64,000 bases of DNA, from the NCBI RefSeq assembly GCF_000764225.1, contig NZ_JQED01000005.1:327390-391389 (forward strand), in the 5' to 3' direction. The stretch's first letter is position 1. Every line of letters starts with the position of its first letter. This DNA is from Colwellia psychrerythraea (lineage in GTDB: Bacteria > Pseudomonadota > Gammaproteobacteria > Enterobacterales > Alteromonadaceae). The translations under genes were made by a program, and so were the position numbers. The notes beneath the pieces were generated by a model that had not been told where the DNA came from, did no database searches, and worked only from the letters and a program-made list of their open reading frames with translations. This document shows, piece by piece, positions 56,484 to 64,000 of this stretch.

Positions 56484-57965
56484 TTATTTTGCACTAGCAA
56501 TTTTTTTCATGTCGGTCATATAACCGCGAAGTTCTTTACCAATCACTTCAACACCATGACTGCGAATTGCTTCATTAACTTCAATTAAACGAGCATTATC
56601 TACGTTAGTTGACGTTTCTTTTAAGCCTTCGCCTAATTCTTCAAGACTTAATTTACTCGCATATTCAGCTAATAAAGGTTGAGCAGCGTGAGTAAATAAG
56701 TAGTTACCGTATTCAGCTGTATCAGAAATTACTACGTTCATTTCGTATAATTTGTTACGAGCGATACAGTTAGCAATTAATGGCGTTTCATGAAGTGATT
56801 CATAGTAAGCCGACTCTTCAATGATACCCGAATCAACCATTGCATCAAAAGCAAGCTCAACACCCGCTTTAATCATAGCTACAACAAAGATACCTTTGTC
56901 GTAGTATTCTTGCTCAGAGATTTCAGTGTCACAGTCAGCTGCTTGTTCAAAAGAGCTTTCAGCTGTTTCTTCACGCCATTTTAATAAGTTAGCATCGTCA
57001 TTAGCCCAATCTTCCATCATAGTCGCTGAGAAACGACCTTCGATGATGTCATCCATATGCTTTTGGAATAAAGGACGTAAAATTACTTTCAACTCTTCTG
57101 ACATATCAAACGCTTTAATTTTCGCAGGGTTTGATAAACGGTCCATCATGTTAGTGATGCCACCGTGCTTAAGGCCTTCAGTTGTTGTTTCTAAACCGTA
57201 TTGTAGTAACTTACGTGCGTAAGCTGCATCCATGCCTTGAGCAACTAATTGCTTATGACCTAAAACAGCAGCCGTTTGTAACATACCACAAAGAATTGTT
57301 TGCTCACCCATTAAGTCAGACTTAACTTCAGCAATGAAAGACGACTCAAGAACACCCGCTCTGTCACCACCAGTTGCTGAAGCGTAAGCTTTAGCGATCG
57401 CTAAACCGTTACCTTGAGGATCATTCTCAGGGTGAACAGCGATTAGTGTAGGAACACCAAAACCACGTTTGTATTCTTCACGTACTTCAGTACCAGGGCA
57501 CTTAGGAGCAACCATAACTACTGTAATATCAGAGCGAATTTGCATACCTTCTTCAACGATGTTGAAACCGTGAGAGTAAGCTAAAGTAGAACCTTGCTTC
57601 ATGTGAGGCATTACCGCAGTAACCGCTGAAGTATGTTGCTTATCAGGAGTAAGGTTTAATACTAAGTCAGCTTGAGGAATTAATTCTTCATAAGTGCCTA
57701 CAGTAAAACCGTTTTCCGTAGCCCACTGCCAAGATTGACGTTTTGAAGAAATTGCAGCTTCACGTAAAGCATAAGAAATGTTCAAACCAGAATCACGCAT
57801 GTTTAAACCTTGGTTTAAACCTTGAGCACCACAACCAACAATAACAATGTTCCAATCTTTAATGAAGTTACAACCATCGCTGAATTCTTCACGTTTCATA
57901 AAACGACATTTGCCTAATTGGCCTAATTTTTCACGTAAGCTTAAAGTATTAAAATAGTTGCTCAT
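56484..57965 (-). CDS. ilvC: Ketol-acid reductoisomerase (class II)
   Basis: Isomerises and reduces acetolactate or acetohydroxybutyrate in isoleucine/valine synthesis, using NADPH and Mg2+. At 493 residues it is the long class II form (E. coli IlvC 491). The nucleotide site is [21 protein letters not shown], and [16 protein letters not shown] includes the NADPH-phosphate-binding Arg/Ser. Metal/substrate motifs include [14 protein letters not shown] and the duplicated C-terminal knotted domain. AGAGGGTGCCCC precedes the ATG. It is divergent from ilvY, the usual arrangement for IlvY-activated ilvC. Confidence 0.96.
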   Translation of the reverse strand: MSNYFNTLSLREKLGQLGKCRFMKREEFSDGCNFIKDWNIVIVGCGAQGLNQGLNMRDSGLNISYALREAAISSKRQSWQWATENGFTVGTYEELIPQADLVLNLTPDKQHTSAVTAVMPHMKQGSTLAYSHGFNIVEEGMQIRSDITVVMVAPKCPGTEVREEYKRGFGVPTLIAVHPENDPQGNGLAIAKAYASATGGDRAGVLESSFIAEVKSDLMGEQTILCGMLQTAAVLGHKQLVAQGMDAAYARKLLQYGLETTTEGLKHGGITNMMDRLSNPAKIKAFDMSEELKVILRPLFQKHMDDIIEGRFSATMMEDWANDDANLLKWREETAESSFEQAADCDTEISEQEYYDKGIFVVAMIKAGVELAFDAMVDSGIIEESAYYESLHETPLIANCIARNKLYEMNVVISDTAEYGNYLFTHAAQPLLAEYASKLSLEELGEGLKETSTNVDNARLIEVNEAIRSHGVEVIGKELRGYMTDMKKIASAK

Positions 57966-58035
57966 GGGGCACCCTCTGAATTTGGTTCTTAATTAAGTCA
58001 GTTTTCCTGACGATGGACTCACCATACCCTAGATA

Positions 58036-58087
58036 TTGTATTGCAAAAAGTGATATATTCGCACCACTGCATTGCACTTATTGCAAT
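58036..58087. promoter_or_regulatory. Candidate IlvY operators in the ilvC-ilvY gap
   Basis: ATTGCA-CTTAT-TGCAAT (58071-58087) is an exact inverted repeat, and TTGTATTGCAA (58036-58046) supplies another TTGCAA half-site 30 bases away. Paired TTGCAA-type sites between divergent ilvY and ilvC are what is known for IlvY in enteric bacteria, where bound IlvY activates ilvC with acetolactate and represses itself. Confidence 0.65.
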
Positions 58088-58121
58088 ACACACTCTACTA
58101 TCGACTTCGAGGTCATAAATT

Positions 58122-59000
58122 ATGGATCAAAAGGCATTATCAATGTTTGCCCACTTGAGCCAAACATTACATTTTGGTAAAACCGCATTGGCACACCACA
58201 TCAGCCCGTCTACGCTAAGTAGGGCAATTCAACGACTTGAAGACGAAGTAGGTGGCGAATTATTACATCGAGATAATCGAACCGTAGTGCTAACTGATGT
58301 TGGCAAGAAATTTAAAATTTATGCTGAGCAACAGCTTGAACAGTGGCACAGCTTCAAACAGTCGCTAGACCAAAAGCAAGTTGCCTTAACGGGAAAGCTT
58401 CATATTTACTGCTCTGTCACTGCCGCCTACAGCCACTTGCCGCCCTTGCTTGAGCGTTTTCGAGCTCAACACCCCTTAGTAGAAATTATGCTAACCACGG
58501 GTGATGCCGCCGAAGCCCTTGAACAAGTACAAAGTCAATCCGTTGATTTTGCTATTGCAGCAGCCCCTGAAAACCTACCGCGTAGCGTTTACTTTCACCA
58601 CCTCGATACTATAGCACTTGCGGTTATTGCGCCAACAATGACCTGTAAAGTGCAACAGCAATTGAGTCAACCGGTGTTAACGTGGTCTGATATTCCGATA
58701 ATTTTACCTGAGCATGGTGCTGCTCGGAAAAGATTCGAGCTTTGGTATCGTAAAAAACAGCAAGGTAAACCAAATATTTACGCAACGGTTTCCGGTCATG
58801 AAGCCTTGGTAAGTATGGTAGCTTTAGGTTGTGGTGTTGGTATTGTGCCGCAAGTGGTTGTGGATAATAGTCCTGTGAAAGATAGGGTAAGTAATCTCGA
58901 AAACATCGGTGATATTGAACCCTTTGAACTAGGTGTCTGTTGTTTGAATCAATCAAAAGCACAACCGCTGATCAAAGCCTTTTTTTCATCAATTGTGTAA
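58122..59000 (+). CDS. ilvY: LysR-type activator IlvY
   Basis: A 292-residue LysR-family regulator. The N-terminal winged helix reads FAHLSQTLHFGKTALAHHISPSTLSRAIQRLEDEVGGELLHRDNRTVVLTDVG. The effector domain (about 90-290) follows with LTGKLHIYCSVTAAYSHLPPLLERFRAQHP. These closely match IlvY, and its place divergent from ilvC confirms it. It should activate ilvC in response to acetolactate/acetohydroxybutyrate. GAGGTCATAAATT precedes the ATG. It converges on comM with only 13 bases between stops. Confidence 0.92.
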   Translation: MDQKALSMFAHLSQTLHFGKTALAHHISPSTLSRAIQRLEDEVGGELLHRDNRTVVLTDVGKKFKIYAEQQLEQWHSFKQSLDQKQVALTGKLHIYCSVTAAYSHLPPLLERFRAQHPLVEIMLTTGDAAEALEQVQSQSVDFAIAAAPENLPRSVYFHHLDTIALAVIAPTMTCKVQQQLSQPVLTWSDIPIILPEHGAARKRFELWYRKKQQGKPNIYATVSGHEALVSMVALGCGVGIVPQVVVDNSPVKDRVSNLENIGDIEPFELGVCCLNQSKAQPLIKAFFSSIV

Positions 59001-59013
59001 CTTTCAGCAGTCG

Positions 59014-60537
59014 TTAAACCGTCACAGCGCTCATCAAATGGCGCAATAATCGGTCCATTGCTCGATAAGATAAGGCCTCAACTAGATGTTGATGGCCAAT
59101 AGCTGAATGTCCTTCCATGTCGGCTAGAGTACGGGCAATTTTTAAAATCTTGTGATGCGCACGAGTTGATAAACCTAATTTTTCTACCGCAAGCTCTAAG
59201 AATTCATTATCATCACTGCTTAGGTCGCAGTACCGCTTCAATTCACTACTGTTGATATGCGCATTCGCTTTGCCTTGTCGTTCAAGCTGCAGCGTTCGAC
59301 ACACCTTCACTCGCTGCTGAACTTGTTCACTTGACTCATTTTTTTCGCTGCTCTGCCCCCAAGTACCTCGAGGCAATCTTGCCACTTCAATTTGAATATC
59401 AATTCGGTCAAGAAAGGGGCCTGATAAACGATTTAAGTAACGTAAGACTTGCTCTGGCGTACTGCGCTTATCGTTATAAAACCCTGTTGGGCTCGGATTC
59501 ATGGCAGCGATCAACTGAAAACACGCGGGAAAACATTGCTTTTGCAAAGCCCTTGAAATAGTAACTTCACCTGATTCCATCGGCTCTCGTAGCACGTCTA
59601 ACACTTTTCGCTCAAACTCAGGTAATTCATCTAAAAATAGCACTCCGTTATGCGCAAGTGTGATTTCTCCTGGTTTGGGTTGACTGCCTCCTCCGACTAA
59701 AGCCGCTGATGATGCAGTGTGATGCGGCGCGCGAAAAGGACGAGTGAACCAAGATTTACGTGTGATACCTTGATGGCTTATCGATTGAATGGCTGCAACC
59801 TGCAGCGCCTCATCCTCGGTCATCGGCGGTAAAATCCCCGCGAGCCGGCTCGCCAACATGGTCTTACCTGTACCTGGCGGGCCAATAAACAATAAATTAT
59901 GTCCACCACTCGCGGCAATTTCTAACGCTCGCTTTGCCAAAGGCTGCCCCATAACATCACTCATATCCAGAACTTGTTCAACGTCCTCTTCTACCAAGAT
60001 CTGTTCTGTGATTAACGGCAAAACTTGTTGACCGGCAAAGTGGGGAAATAACTGTGTTAGGTGATTGATAGTATGAATTTTCGCTTGTTTAACCCAGCTG
60101 GCCTGTTCGATGTTTTGTGTAGGAATGATTAAGGTCCGCTGACTGTGACTACTGGCCATGGCAACAGGAATTTCTCCGACAATTGCTCGTAGTTCGCCCG
60201 ATAAAGCGAGTTCTCCAGCAAACTCATACAGAGATAAATCGACAGGCGGCAGTTGCTCTGAAGCGGCAAGAATACCCACGGCAATGGGTAAATCAAAACG
60301 ACCACCCTCCTTAGGTAAGTCGGCAGGAGCAAGATTTACGGTAATTCGCTTAGCAGGAAATTCATAACCACAATTGATGATGGCGCTGCGCACTCTGTCT
60401 TTAGATTCTTTTACCGAAGCTTCCGGTAAGCCGACAATATTGAATGCAGGTAGACCGTTTGCAAGGTGAACTTCAACGGTAACAAGGGGTGATTCTAGGC
60501 CGATTCGTGCCCGACTATACACACAAGAAAGTGACAT
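59014..60537 (-). CDS. comM: ComM/YifB-family Mg-chelatase-like AAA ATPase
   Basis: A 507-residue hexameric AAA+ protein. An N-terminal Lon-like/ChlI domain (MSLSCVYSRARIGLESPLVTVEVHLANGLPAFNIVGLPEASVKESKDRVRSAI) precedes the ATPase core with Walker A GPPGTGKTMLASRL and Walker B GVLFLDELPEF. Then come REPMESGEVTISRA and a C-terminal lid domain (RAHHKILKIARTLADMEGH). In Vibrio and Haemophilus ComM is a branch-migration helicase that helps integrate foreign DNA during natural transformation. Its position beside ilv genes is common in gammaproteobacteria. Confidence 0.92.
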   Translation of the reverse strand: MSLSCVYSRARIGLESPLVTVEVHLANGLPAFNIVGLPEASVKESKDRVRSAIINCGYEFPAKRITVNLAPADLPKEGGRFDLPIAVGILAASEQLPPVDLSLYEFAGELALSGELRAIVGEIPVAMASSHSQRTLIIPTQNIEQASWVKQAKIHTINHLTQLFPHFAGQQVLPLITEQILVEEDVEQVLDMSDVMGQPLAKRALEIAASGGHNLLFIGPPGTGKTMLASRLAGILPPMTEDEALQVAAIQSISHQGITRKSWFTRPFRAPHHTASSAALVGGGSQPKPGEITLAHNGVLFLDELPEFERKVLDVLREPMESGEVTISRALQKQCFPACFQLIAAMNPSPTGFYNDKRSTPEQVLRYLNRLSGPFLDRIDIQIEVARLPRGTWGQSSEKNESSEQVQQRVKVCRTLQLERQGKANAHINSSELKRYCDLSSDDNEFLELAVEKLGLSTRAHHKILKIARTLADMEGHSAIGHQHLVEALSYRAMDRLLRHLMSAVTV

Positions 60538-60750
60538 AAAAATTCCATTTTATTGATTCCTTTTCCTCAGTGTAGTTCATTTGTTGTTTAGTTGGTTTAT
60601 TACTTAATGTCATTTATTGAGCAAAAAAACTCTAATAAAAAAACTTGCACATTGGATTAGAGCTATGGTACTAATTTAATAAGTAAGCGATGCTGACCAT
60701 AAAAAAATCAATAATCAGTCTGCACAAAATGAAACAAACAAAGAGATAAA
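60538..60750 (+). promoter_or_regulatory. Promoter region of the ilv operon
   Basis: AT-rich gap between comM and the leader peptide, both transcribed away from it. TTGCAC near 60653 with ACTAAT about 19 bases on is a possible sigma-70 pair but weak. No operator recognised; control appears to rest on the attenuator downstream. Confidence 0.3.
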
Positions 60751-60825
60751 ATGCACAAATATAACTCAATTCTTATTAACCTTCTCGTCGTGGTGATTAT
60801 TAAATCAACCCGAGGGTTTTGTTGA
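60751..60825 (+). CDS. ilvL: ilv operon leader peptide
   Basis: A 24-codon reading frame, MHKYNSILINLLVVVIIKST then RGFC and stop. Ten of the eleven codons 7-17 are Ile, Leu or Val (ILINLLVVVII), the classic composition of an attenuator leader. AAAGAGATAAA precedes the ATG. When charged Ile/Leu/Val tRNAs are scarce the ribosome should stall there, leaving the overlapping RNA arm at 60811-60823 free to form the antiterminator. Its stop codon lies at the end of that arm, so a ribosome that finishes will cover it and permit termination. Confidence 0.92.
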   Translation: MHKYNSILINLLVVVIIKSTRGFC

Positions 60826-60890
60826 GCTAAAGAAAGGCATTCAATCAAATAACAAACCCTCGCTTCGCAAGAACCGAGGGTTTTCTTTTT
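60811..60890 (+). promoter_or_regulatory. Transcription attenuator of ilvGME
   Basis: Two exclusive structures share one segment. The antiterminator pairs CGAGGGTTTTGTT (60811-60823) with AACAAACCCTCG (60851-60862), one base bulged. The terminator pairs AAACCCTCG (60854-60862) with CGAGGGTTT (60875-60883) and is followed by TTTTCTTTTT to 60890. This is the design of E. coli ilvGMEDA attenuation, here with its own sequence. Confidence 0.9.
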
Positions 60891-60970
60891 AGCTTTTTTT
60901 TATGAAAAAACTCATTGAAGCTGAAAGTACTGAAAAAATTGACTTTAACAATATAACAATTGGAATCATC

Positions 60971-62635
60971 ATGACCGAGAGTAAAACGCTAACAGGCGGC
61001 GCATTATTATTTGAAGTGTTACAAGAGCACGGTGTACAGCACGTCTTCGGCTATCCAGGCGGTGCCATCATGCCAATTTACGACGCTTTATATGATAGCG
61101 ATGTAAAACATTTTCTATGCCGACATGAGCAAGGAGCAGCATTTTCTGCTGTTGGCTATGCGCGTGCTGCAGGCACAGTTGGTGTCTGTTTAGCAACCTC
61201 AGGTCCAGGGGCAACTAACTTGATCACTGGTTTAGCCGATGCACTTGCCGACTCAATTCCAGTTGTTGCAATTACCGGACAAGTTCCAACGGCTGCAATG
61301 GGTAGTGATGCCTTTCAAGAGATTGATATTTTTGGTTTATCACTTGCCTGTACTAAGCACTCTTTCCAAGTAACCGACATTAATGAGCTTGAAAAAGTTT
61401 TGCACCAAGCCTTTGAAATTGCTTTGGAAGGTCGTCATGGGCCTGTACTTGTTGATATTCCAAAAGATGTACAGTTAGCTGAAGTCACTCAACGTTTAGA
61501 TAAACTATCTCATTTAAAGAATAAGGTAAAACTACCGCTTGCTGATATCAGCAAAGCGCTTGATTTACTAACCCATGCTAAACAACCTATTTTGTACGTT
61601 GGTGGTGGTGTTGGTATGGCAAACGCAGTAGAAGAAGTACGTGATTTTGCCGAAAAAACCGGTATGCCAAGTGTTTCAACGTTAAAAGGCTTAGGTGCCA
61701 TTAATCCAGATAATGAAAACTACCTTGGTATGTTAGGTATGCACGGCACAAAAGCCGCTAACCTTGCCGTACAGGAATGTGATTTATTAGTCGTTGTTGG
61801 CGCTCGTTTTGATGACCGAGTGACAGGTAAGCTAGATGAATTTGCTCCAAACGCTAGAATTATTCATTTCGATATTGATACCGCTGAAATTAATAAACGT
61901 CGCGAAGCTGATGCTGCAATTTTAGGCGATTTAAAAGGTAATTTACCTTTATTATCAACTGAATTAGACATTGCTAACTGGCAAGAAAAATTAAAACAAA
62001 TGAGCATTGATTATGCTTGGCGATATGATCATCCAGGTGACAATATTTTTGCTCCTGCGGTATTGAAAACAGTTAGCGACCTTATGCCAAGCAATACTTG
62101 TGTAACAACGGATGTTGGTCAACATCAAATGTGGTCTGCCCAACACATGACATTTGATGACCCAAGCAACTTTTTAACCAGTGGTGGTATGGGTACCATG
62201 GGCTTTGGTTTGCCTGCGGCAATAGGCGCACAAATATCACGCCCACATGATACGGTAATCGCGGTTTCCGGCGATGGTTCAATTATGATGAACGTGCAAG
62301 AATTAGCGACAATTAAACGCTACCAAATCCCGGTGAAAATTGTACTTATTGATAACGCAAAACTTGGCATGGTTCGTCAATGGCAAGACCTATTTTTTGA
62401 TGGCCGCCTAAGCGAAACTGATTTATCAGATAATCCCGACTTCATCATGTTAGCCACAGCGTTTGATATAAAATCGAAGTTAATTACTCAAAAGAGTGAA
62501 GTTAAAGCGGCCGTTGAAGAAATGTTAGATCATGATGGTCCATACTTATTACAGGTAAAAATTGATGCCGCAGAAAATGTTTGGCCGTTAGTACCGCCAA
62601 ATACAGCAAACGATAAAATGATGGAGAGTGTTTAA
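60971..62635 (+). CDS. ilvG: Acetolactate synthase II large subunit
   Basis: ThDP-dependent enzyme (554 residues) joining two pyruvates, or pyruvate and 2-oxobutyrate, as the first committed step of valine/isoleucine synthesis. The N-terminal [15 protein letters not shown]...CRHEQGAAF holds the catalytic Glu. Then come the FAD-binding middle domain and the ThDP motif [40 protein letters not shown]. The frame is intact, unlike E. coli K-12 ilvG. The frame opens at 60902 right after the attenuator T-tract, but I use the ATG at 60971 ([10 protein letters not shown]), which has GGAAT upstream and the family start. ilvM follows directly. Confidence 0.93.
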   Translation: MTESKTLTGGALLFEVLQEHGVQHVFGYPGGAIMPIYDALYDSDVKHFLCRHEQGAAFSAVGYARAAGTVGVCLATSGPGATNLITGLADALADSIPVVAITGQVPTAAMGSDAFQEIDIFGLSLACTKHSFQVTDINELEKVLHQAFEIALEGRHGPVLVDIPKDVQLAEVTQRLDKLSHLKNKVKLPLADISKALDLLTHAKQPILYVGGGVGMANAVEEVRDFAEKTGMPSVSTLKGLGAINPDNENYLGMLGMHGTKAANLAVQECDLLVVVGARFDDRVTGKLDEFAPNARIIHFDIDTAEINKRREADAAILGDLKGNLPLLSTELDIANWQEKLKQMSIDYAWRYDHPGDNIFAPAVLKTVSDLMPSNTCVTTDVGQHQMWSAQHMTFDDPSNFLTSGGMGTMGFGLPAAIGAQISRPHDTVIAVSGDGSIMMNVQELATIKRYQIPVKIVLIDNAKLGMVRQWQDLFFDGRLSETDLSDNPDFIMLATAFDIKSKLITQKSEVKAAVEEMLDHDGPYLLQVKIDAAENVWPLVPPNTANDKMMESV

Positions 62636-62636
62636 T

Positions 62637-62915
62637 ATGAATTCTATGACGCTAAATAAGTATCAATTGATCATTATGGCTGATGATAAACAAGTAGTGC
62701 TAGAGCGAATTTTACAAGTTACTCGATATCGCGGCTTTTTAATCAATGGTATCAATGCTGAAGTAAATACCGGTAACAATGTTGCAACGATCACCATGAG
62801 TGTTAGTAGTGAGCGCCCTATCTCTTTACTTATTGATCAAATAAACAAATTGATCGACATCAAGGGTGTCAAAGTGGACAATAGTGAAGTGCAAATAAAA
62901 CAACATAGCGCGTAA
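62637..62915 (+). CDS. ilvM: Acetolactate synthase II regulatory subunit
   Basis: A 92-residue ACT-domain protein that partners IlvG. The ACT core is YQLIIMADDKQVVLERILQVTRYRGFLINGINAEVNTGNNVATITMSVSSERPISLLIDQINKLIDIKGVKV, matching IlvM in length and style rather than the longer IlvH/IlvN. The ATG at 62637 has GGAGAG upstream, embedded in the last codons of ilvG; its start is one base past the ilvG stop. In E. coli this isozyme is insensitive to valine. Confidence 0.9.
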   Translation: MNSMTLNKYQLIIMADDKQVVLERILQVTRYRGFLINGINAEVNTGNNVATITMSVSSERPISLLIDQINKLIDIKGVKVDNSEVQIKQHSA

Positions 62916-63034
62916 ATAACACTGTGCTTAGACAACAAGTAATATAATAAAATTTCGCTCTCAATAAATGGACAAAACTTTGACATAAGTCGAGGTTTGT
63001 TGATGCGTCGAGAGCAACAAAATTAGGAAAGAAA

Positions 63035-63961
63035 ATGGCTAAAGTAAATGCAGAATATATTTGGTTTAACGGTGAACTCATGCCTTGGCAAAACGCTACC
63101 GTGCACGTAATGAGCCATGCGCTTCATTACGGTTCATCTGTTTTTGAAGGCATTCGTGCCTATGAAACACATAAAGGCACATGTATTTTCCGCTTGGAAG
63201 AGCACATCAAGCGCCTGTTCGATTCAGCAAAAATTTATCGTATGAACATTCCATACACTCAAGAAGAAGTGGTACAAGCATGTAAAGATGCTGTGGTGAA
63301 AAATAATTTAAAAGCTGCATATCTTCGCCCATTAGCCTTTCTAGGTGATATCGGTATGGGTCTTCGTCCACCAATTGATGCTAAAGCTGACCTTATGATT
63401 GCCGCATTTAGCTGGGAAGCATATTTAGGCGCAGATGCTGTTGAAAATGGTGTAGAAGTAGGCGTTTCTAGCTGGAATCGTTTAGCACCAAATACTATGC
63501 CTACTGCGGCAAAAGCAGGTGGTAACTACTTGTCTTCTCAACTTATCTCATCAGAAGCAGCTCGCCATGGTTATGCCGAAGGCGTTGCACTTGATGTAAA
63601 CAACATGGTAAGTGAAGGCGCAGGACAAAACTTATTTTTAGTGCGTAACAATGTGATTTATACACCACCAGGAACGGCCTCTATTTTACAAGGCTTAACT
63701 CGTGATGCAGTATTTTTCTTGGCTAAACAACTGGGCTACGAAGTACGTGAAGAGTCAATTGCTCGTGAAGCTTTATATCTTGCTGACGAATTCTTTATGT
63801 GTGGCACGGCAACAGAAGTGGTACCAGTTAAATCAGTTGACGGTTTGCCTGTAGGTACTGGTTCTCGTGGTCCTATAACCAAAGCGCTGCAAGAAGCTTT
63901 CTTTGGTATTTTTGATGGGACTACCGAAGTTCCAGAAGGCTGGTTAGATCCTGTAAAATAA
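63035..63961 (+). CDS. ilvE: Branched-chain amino acid aminotransferase
   Basis: PLP fold-type IV transaminase (308 residues) that makes valine, leucine and isoleucine from their 2-oxo acids with glutamate. It shows YIWFNGELMPWQNATVHVMSHALHYGSSVFEGIRAYET, RLEEHIKRLFDSAKIYRM, the PLP lysine in MPTAAKAGGNYLSSQL, VNNMVSEGAGQNLFLVRNNVIYTPP and EFFMCGTATEVVPVKSVD. The length fits E. coli IlvE (309). AATTAGGAAAGAAA precedes the ATG. It follows ilvM after 119 bases, giving the order ilvGME; ilvD and ilvA would be expected next, past the window. Confidence 0.96.
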   Translation: MAKVNAEYIWFNGELMPWQNATVHVMSHALHYGSSVFEGIRAYETHKGTCIFRLEEHIKRLFDSAKIYRMNIPYTQEEVVQACKDAVVKNNLKAAYLRPLAFLGDIGMGLRPPIDAKADLMIAAFSWEAYLGADAVENGVEVGVSSWNRLAPNTMPTAAKAGGNYLSSQLISSEAARHGYAEGVALDVNNMVSEGAGQNLFLVRNNVIYTPPGTASILQGLTRDAVFFLAKQLGYEVREESIAREALYLADEFFMCGTATEVVPVKSVDGLPVGTGSRGPITKALQEAFFGIFDGTTEVPEGWLDPVK

Positions 63962-64000
63962 ATTAGTAACGACTTAACTCTTTGTCATTTGATACTGTAT

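Noticed and set aside
60902..60970. 23-residue N-terminal extension of IlvG
   Set aside because: The ATG lies directly on the attenuator T-tract without a ribosome-binding site; the family start is at 60971.

Overview
The window is a gammaproteobacterial chromosome segment, most like Colwellia or a close Alteromonadales relative. The basis is its AT-rich DNA, its gene families (FabY-type ketosynthase, AcnB, PdhR-AceEF-Lpd, AmpDE-NadC, HemN-DUF2489-YihI, DUF3083, Rmf) and its PdhR and IlvY control sites. It is almost entirely housekeeping. I see no rRNA or tRNA genes, CRISPR array, prophage, intact insertion sequence or defence island.

Layout. 1-10 kb: end of a dimeric dUTPase gene, a PAS-GGDEF diguanylate cyclase, a GlxA-type AraC regulator, FabY, an EamA exporter, topoisomerase III (TTG start), an SRPBCC protein, a two-helix K+ channel and a RIO kinase. 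10-22 kb: a secreted S9 peptidase, TrhO, and two divergently transcribed, very different AcnB-type aconitases separated by about 690 bp. Then come a lipoprotein, a TonB-C-domain protein and a 264-bp element with 32-bp terminal inverted repeats that looks like a MITE. 22-32 kb: the pyruvate dehydrogenase cluster pdhR-aceE-aceF-lpdA (minus strand), ampDE, an aspartic protease and nadC.

32-46 kb: membrane and hypothetical proteins, a DUF6351 hydrolase-like protein, MsrA, a RegB/RegA-type redox two-component pair, DUF3083, DUF3820, the 57-residue ribosome modulation factor Rmf, hemN behind a candidate FNR box, DUF2489, yihI and tesB. 46-58 kb: Mpo1-like protein, MscS-type channel, acyltransferase, proBA, a YegD-type Hsp70, NfeD plus SPFH, ppnP and ilvC. 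58-64 kb: ilvY divergent from ilvC, comM, then the ilvL leader and attenuator followed by ilvG, ilvM and ilvE; the operon probably continues beyond the window.

The genes form two clear metabolic modules. One links pyruvate to the TCA cycle (PdhR-controlled Pdh plus aconitases). The other makes branched-chain amino acids (ilvC controlled by IlvY, ilvGME by attenuation). The least ordinary stretch is around pdhR. Its 3' end has been amplified into an array of 138-bp units lying in the pdhR-aceE leader. A perfect PdhR operator lies upstream of pdhR, and a second copy of its 15-bp core forms the stem of the ampE terminator. No clearly new multi-gene system was found. GC content and identity statements are by eye, not computed.
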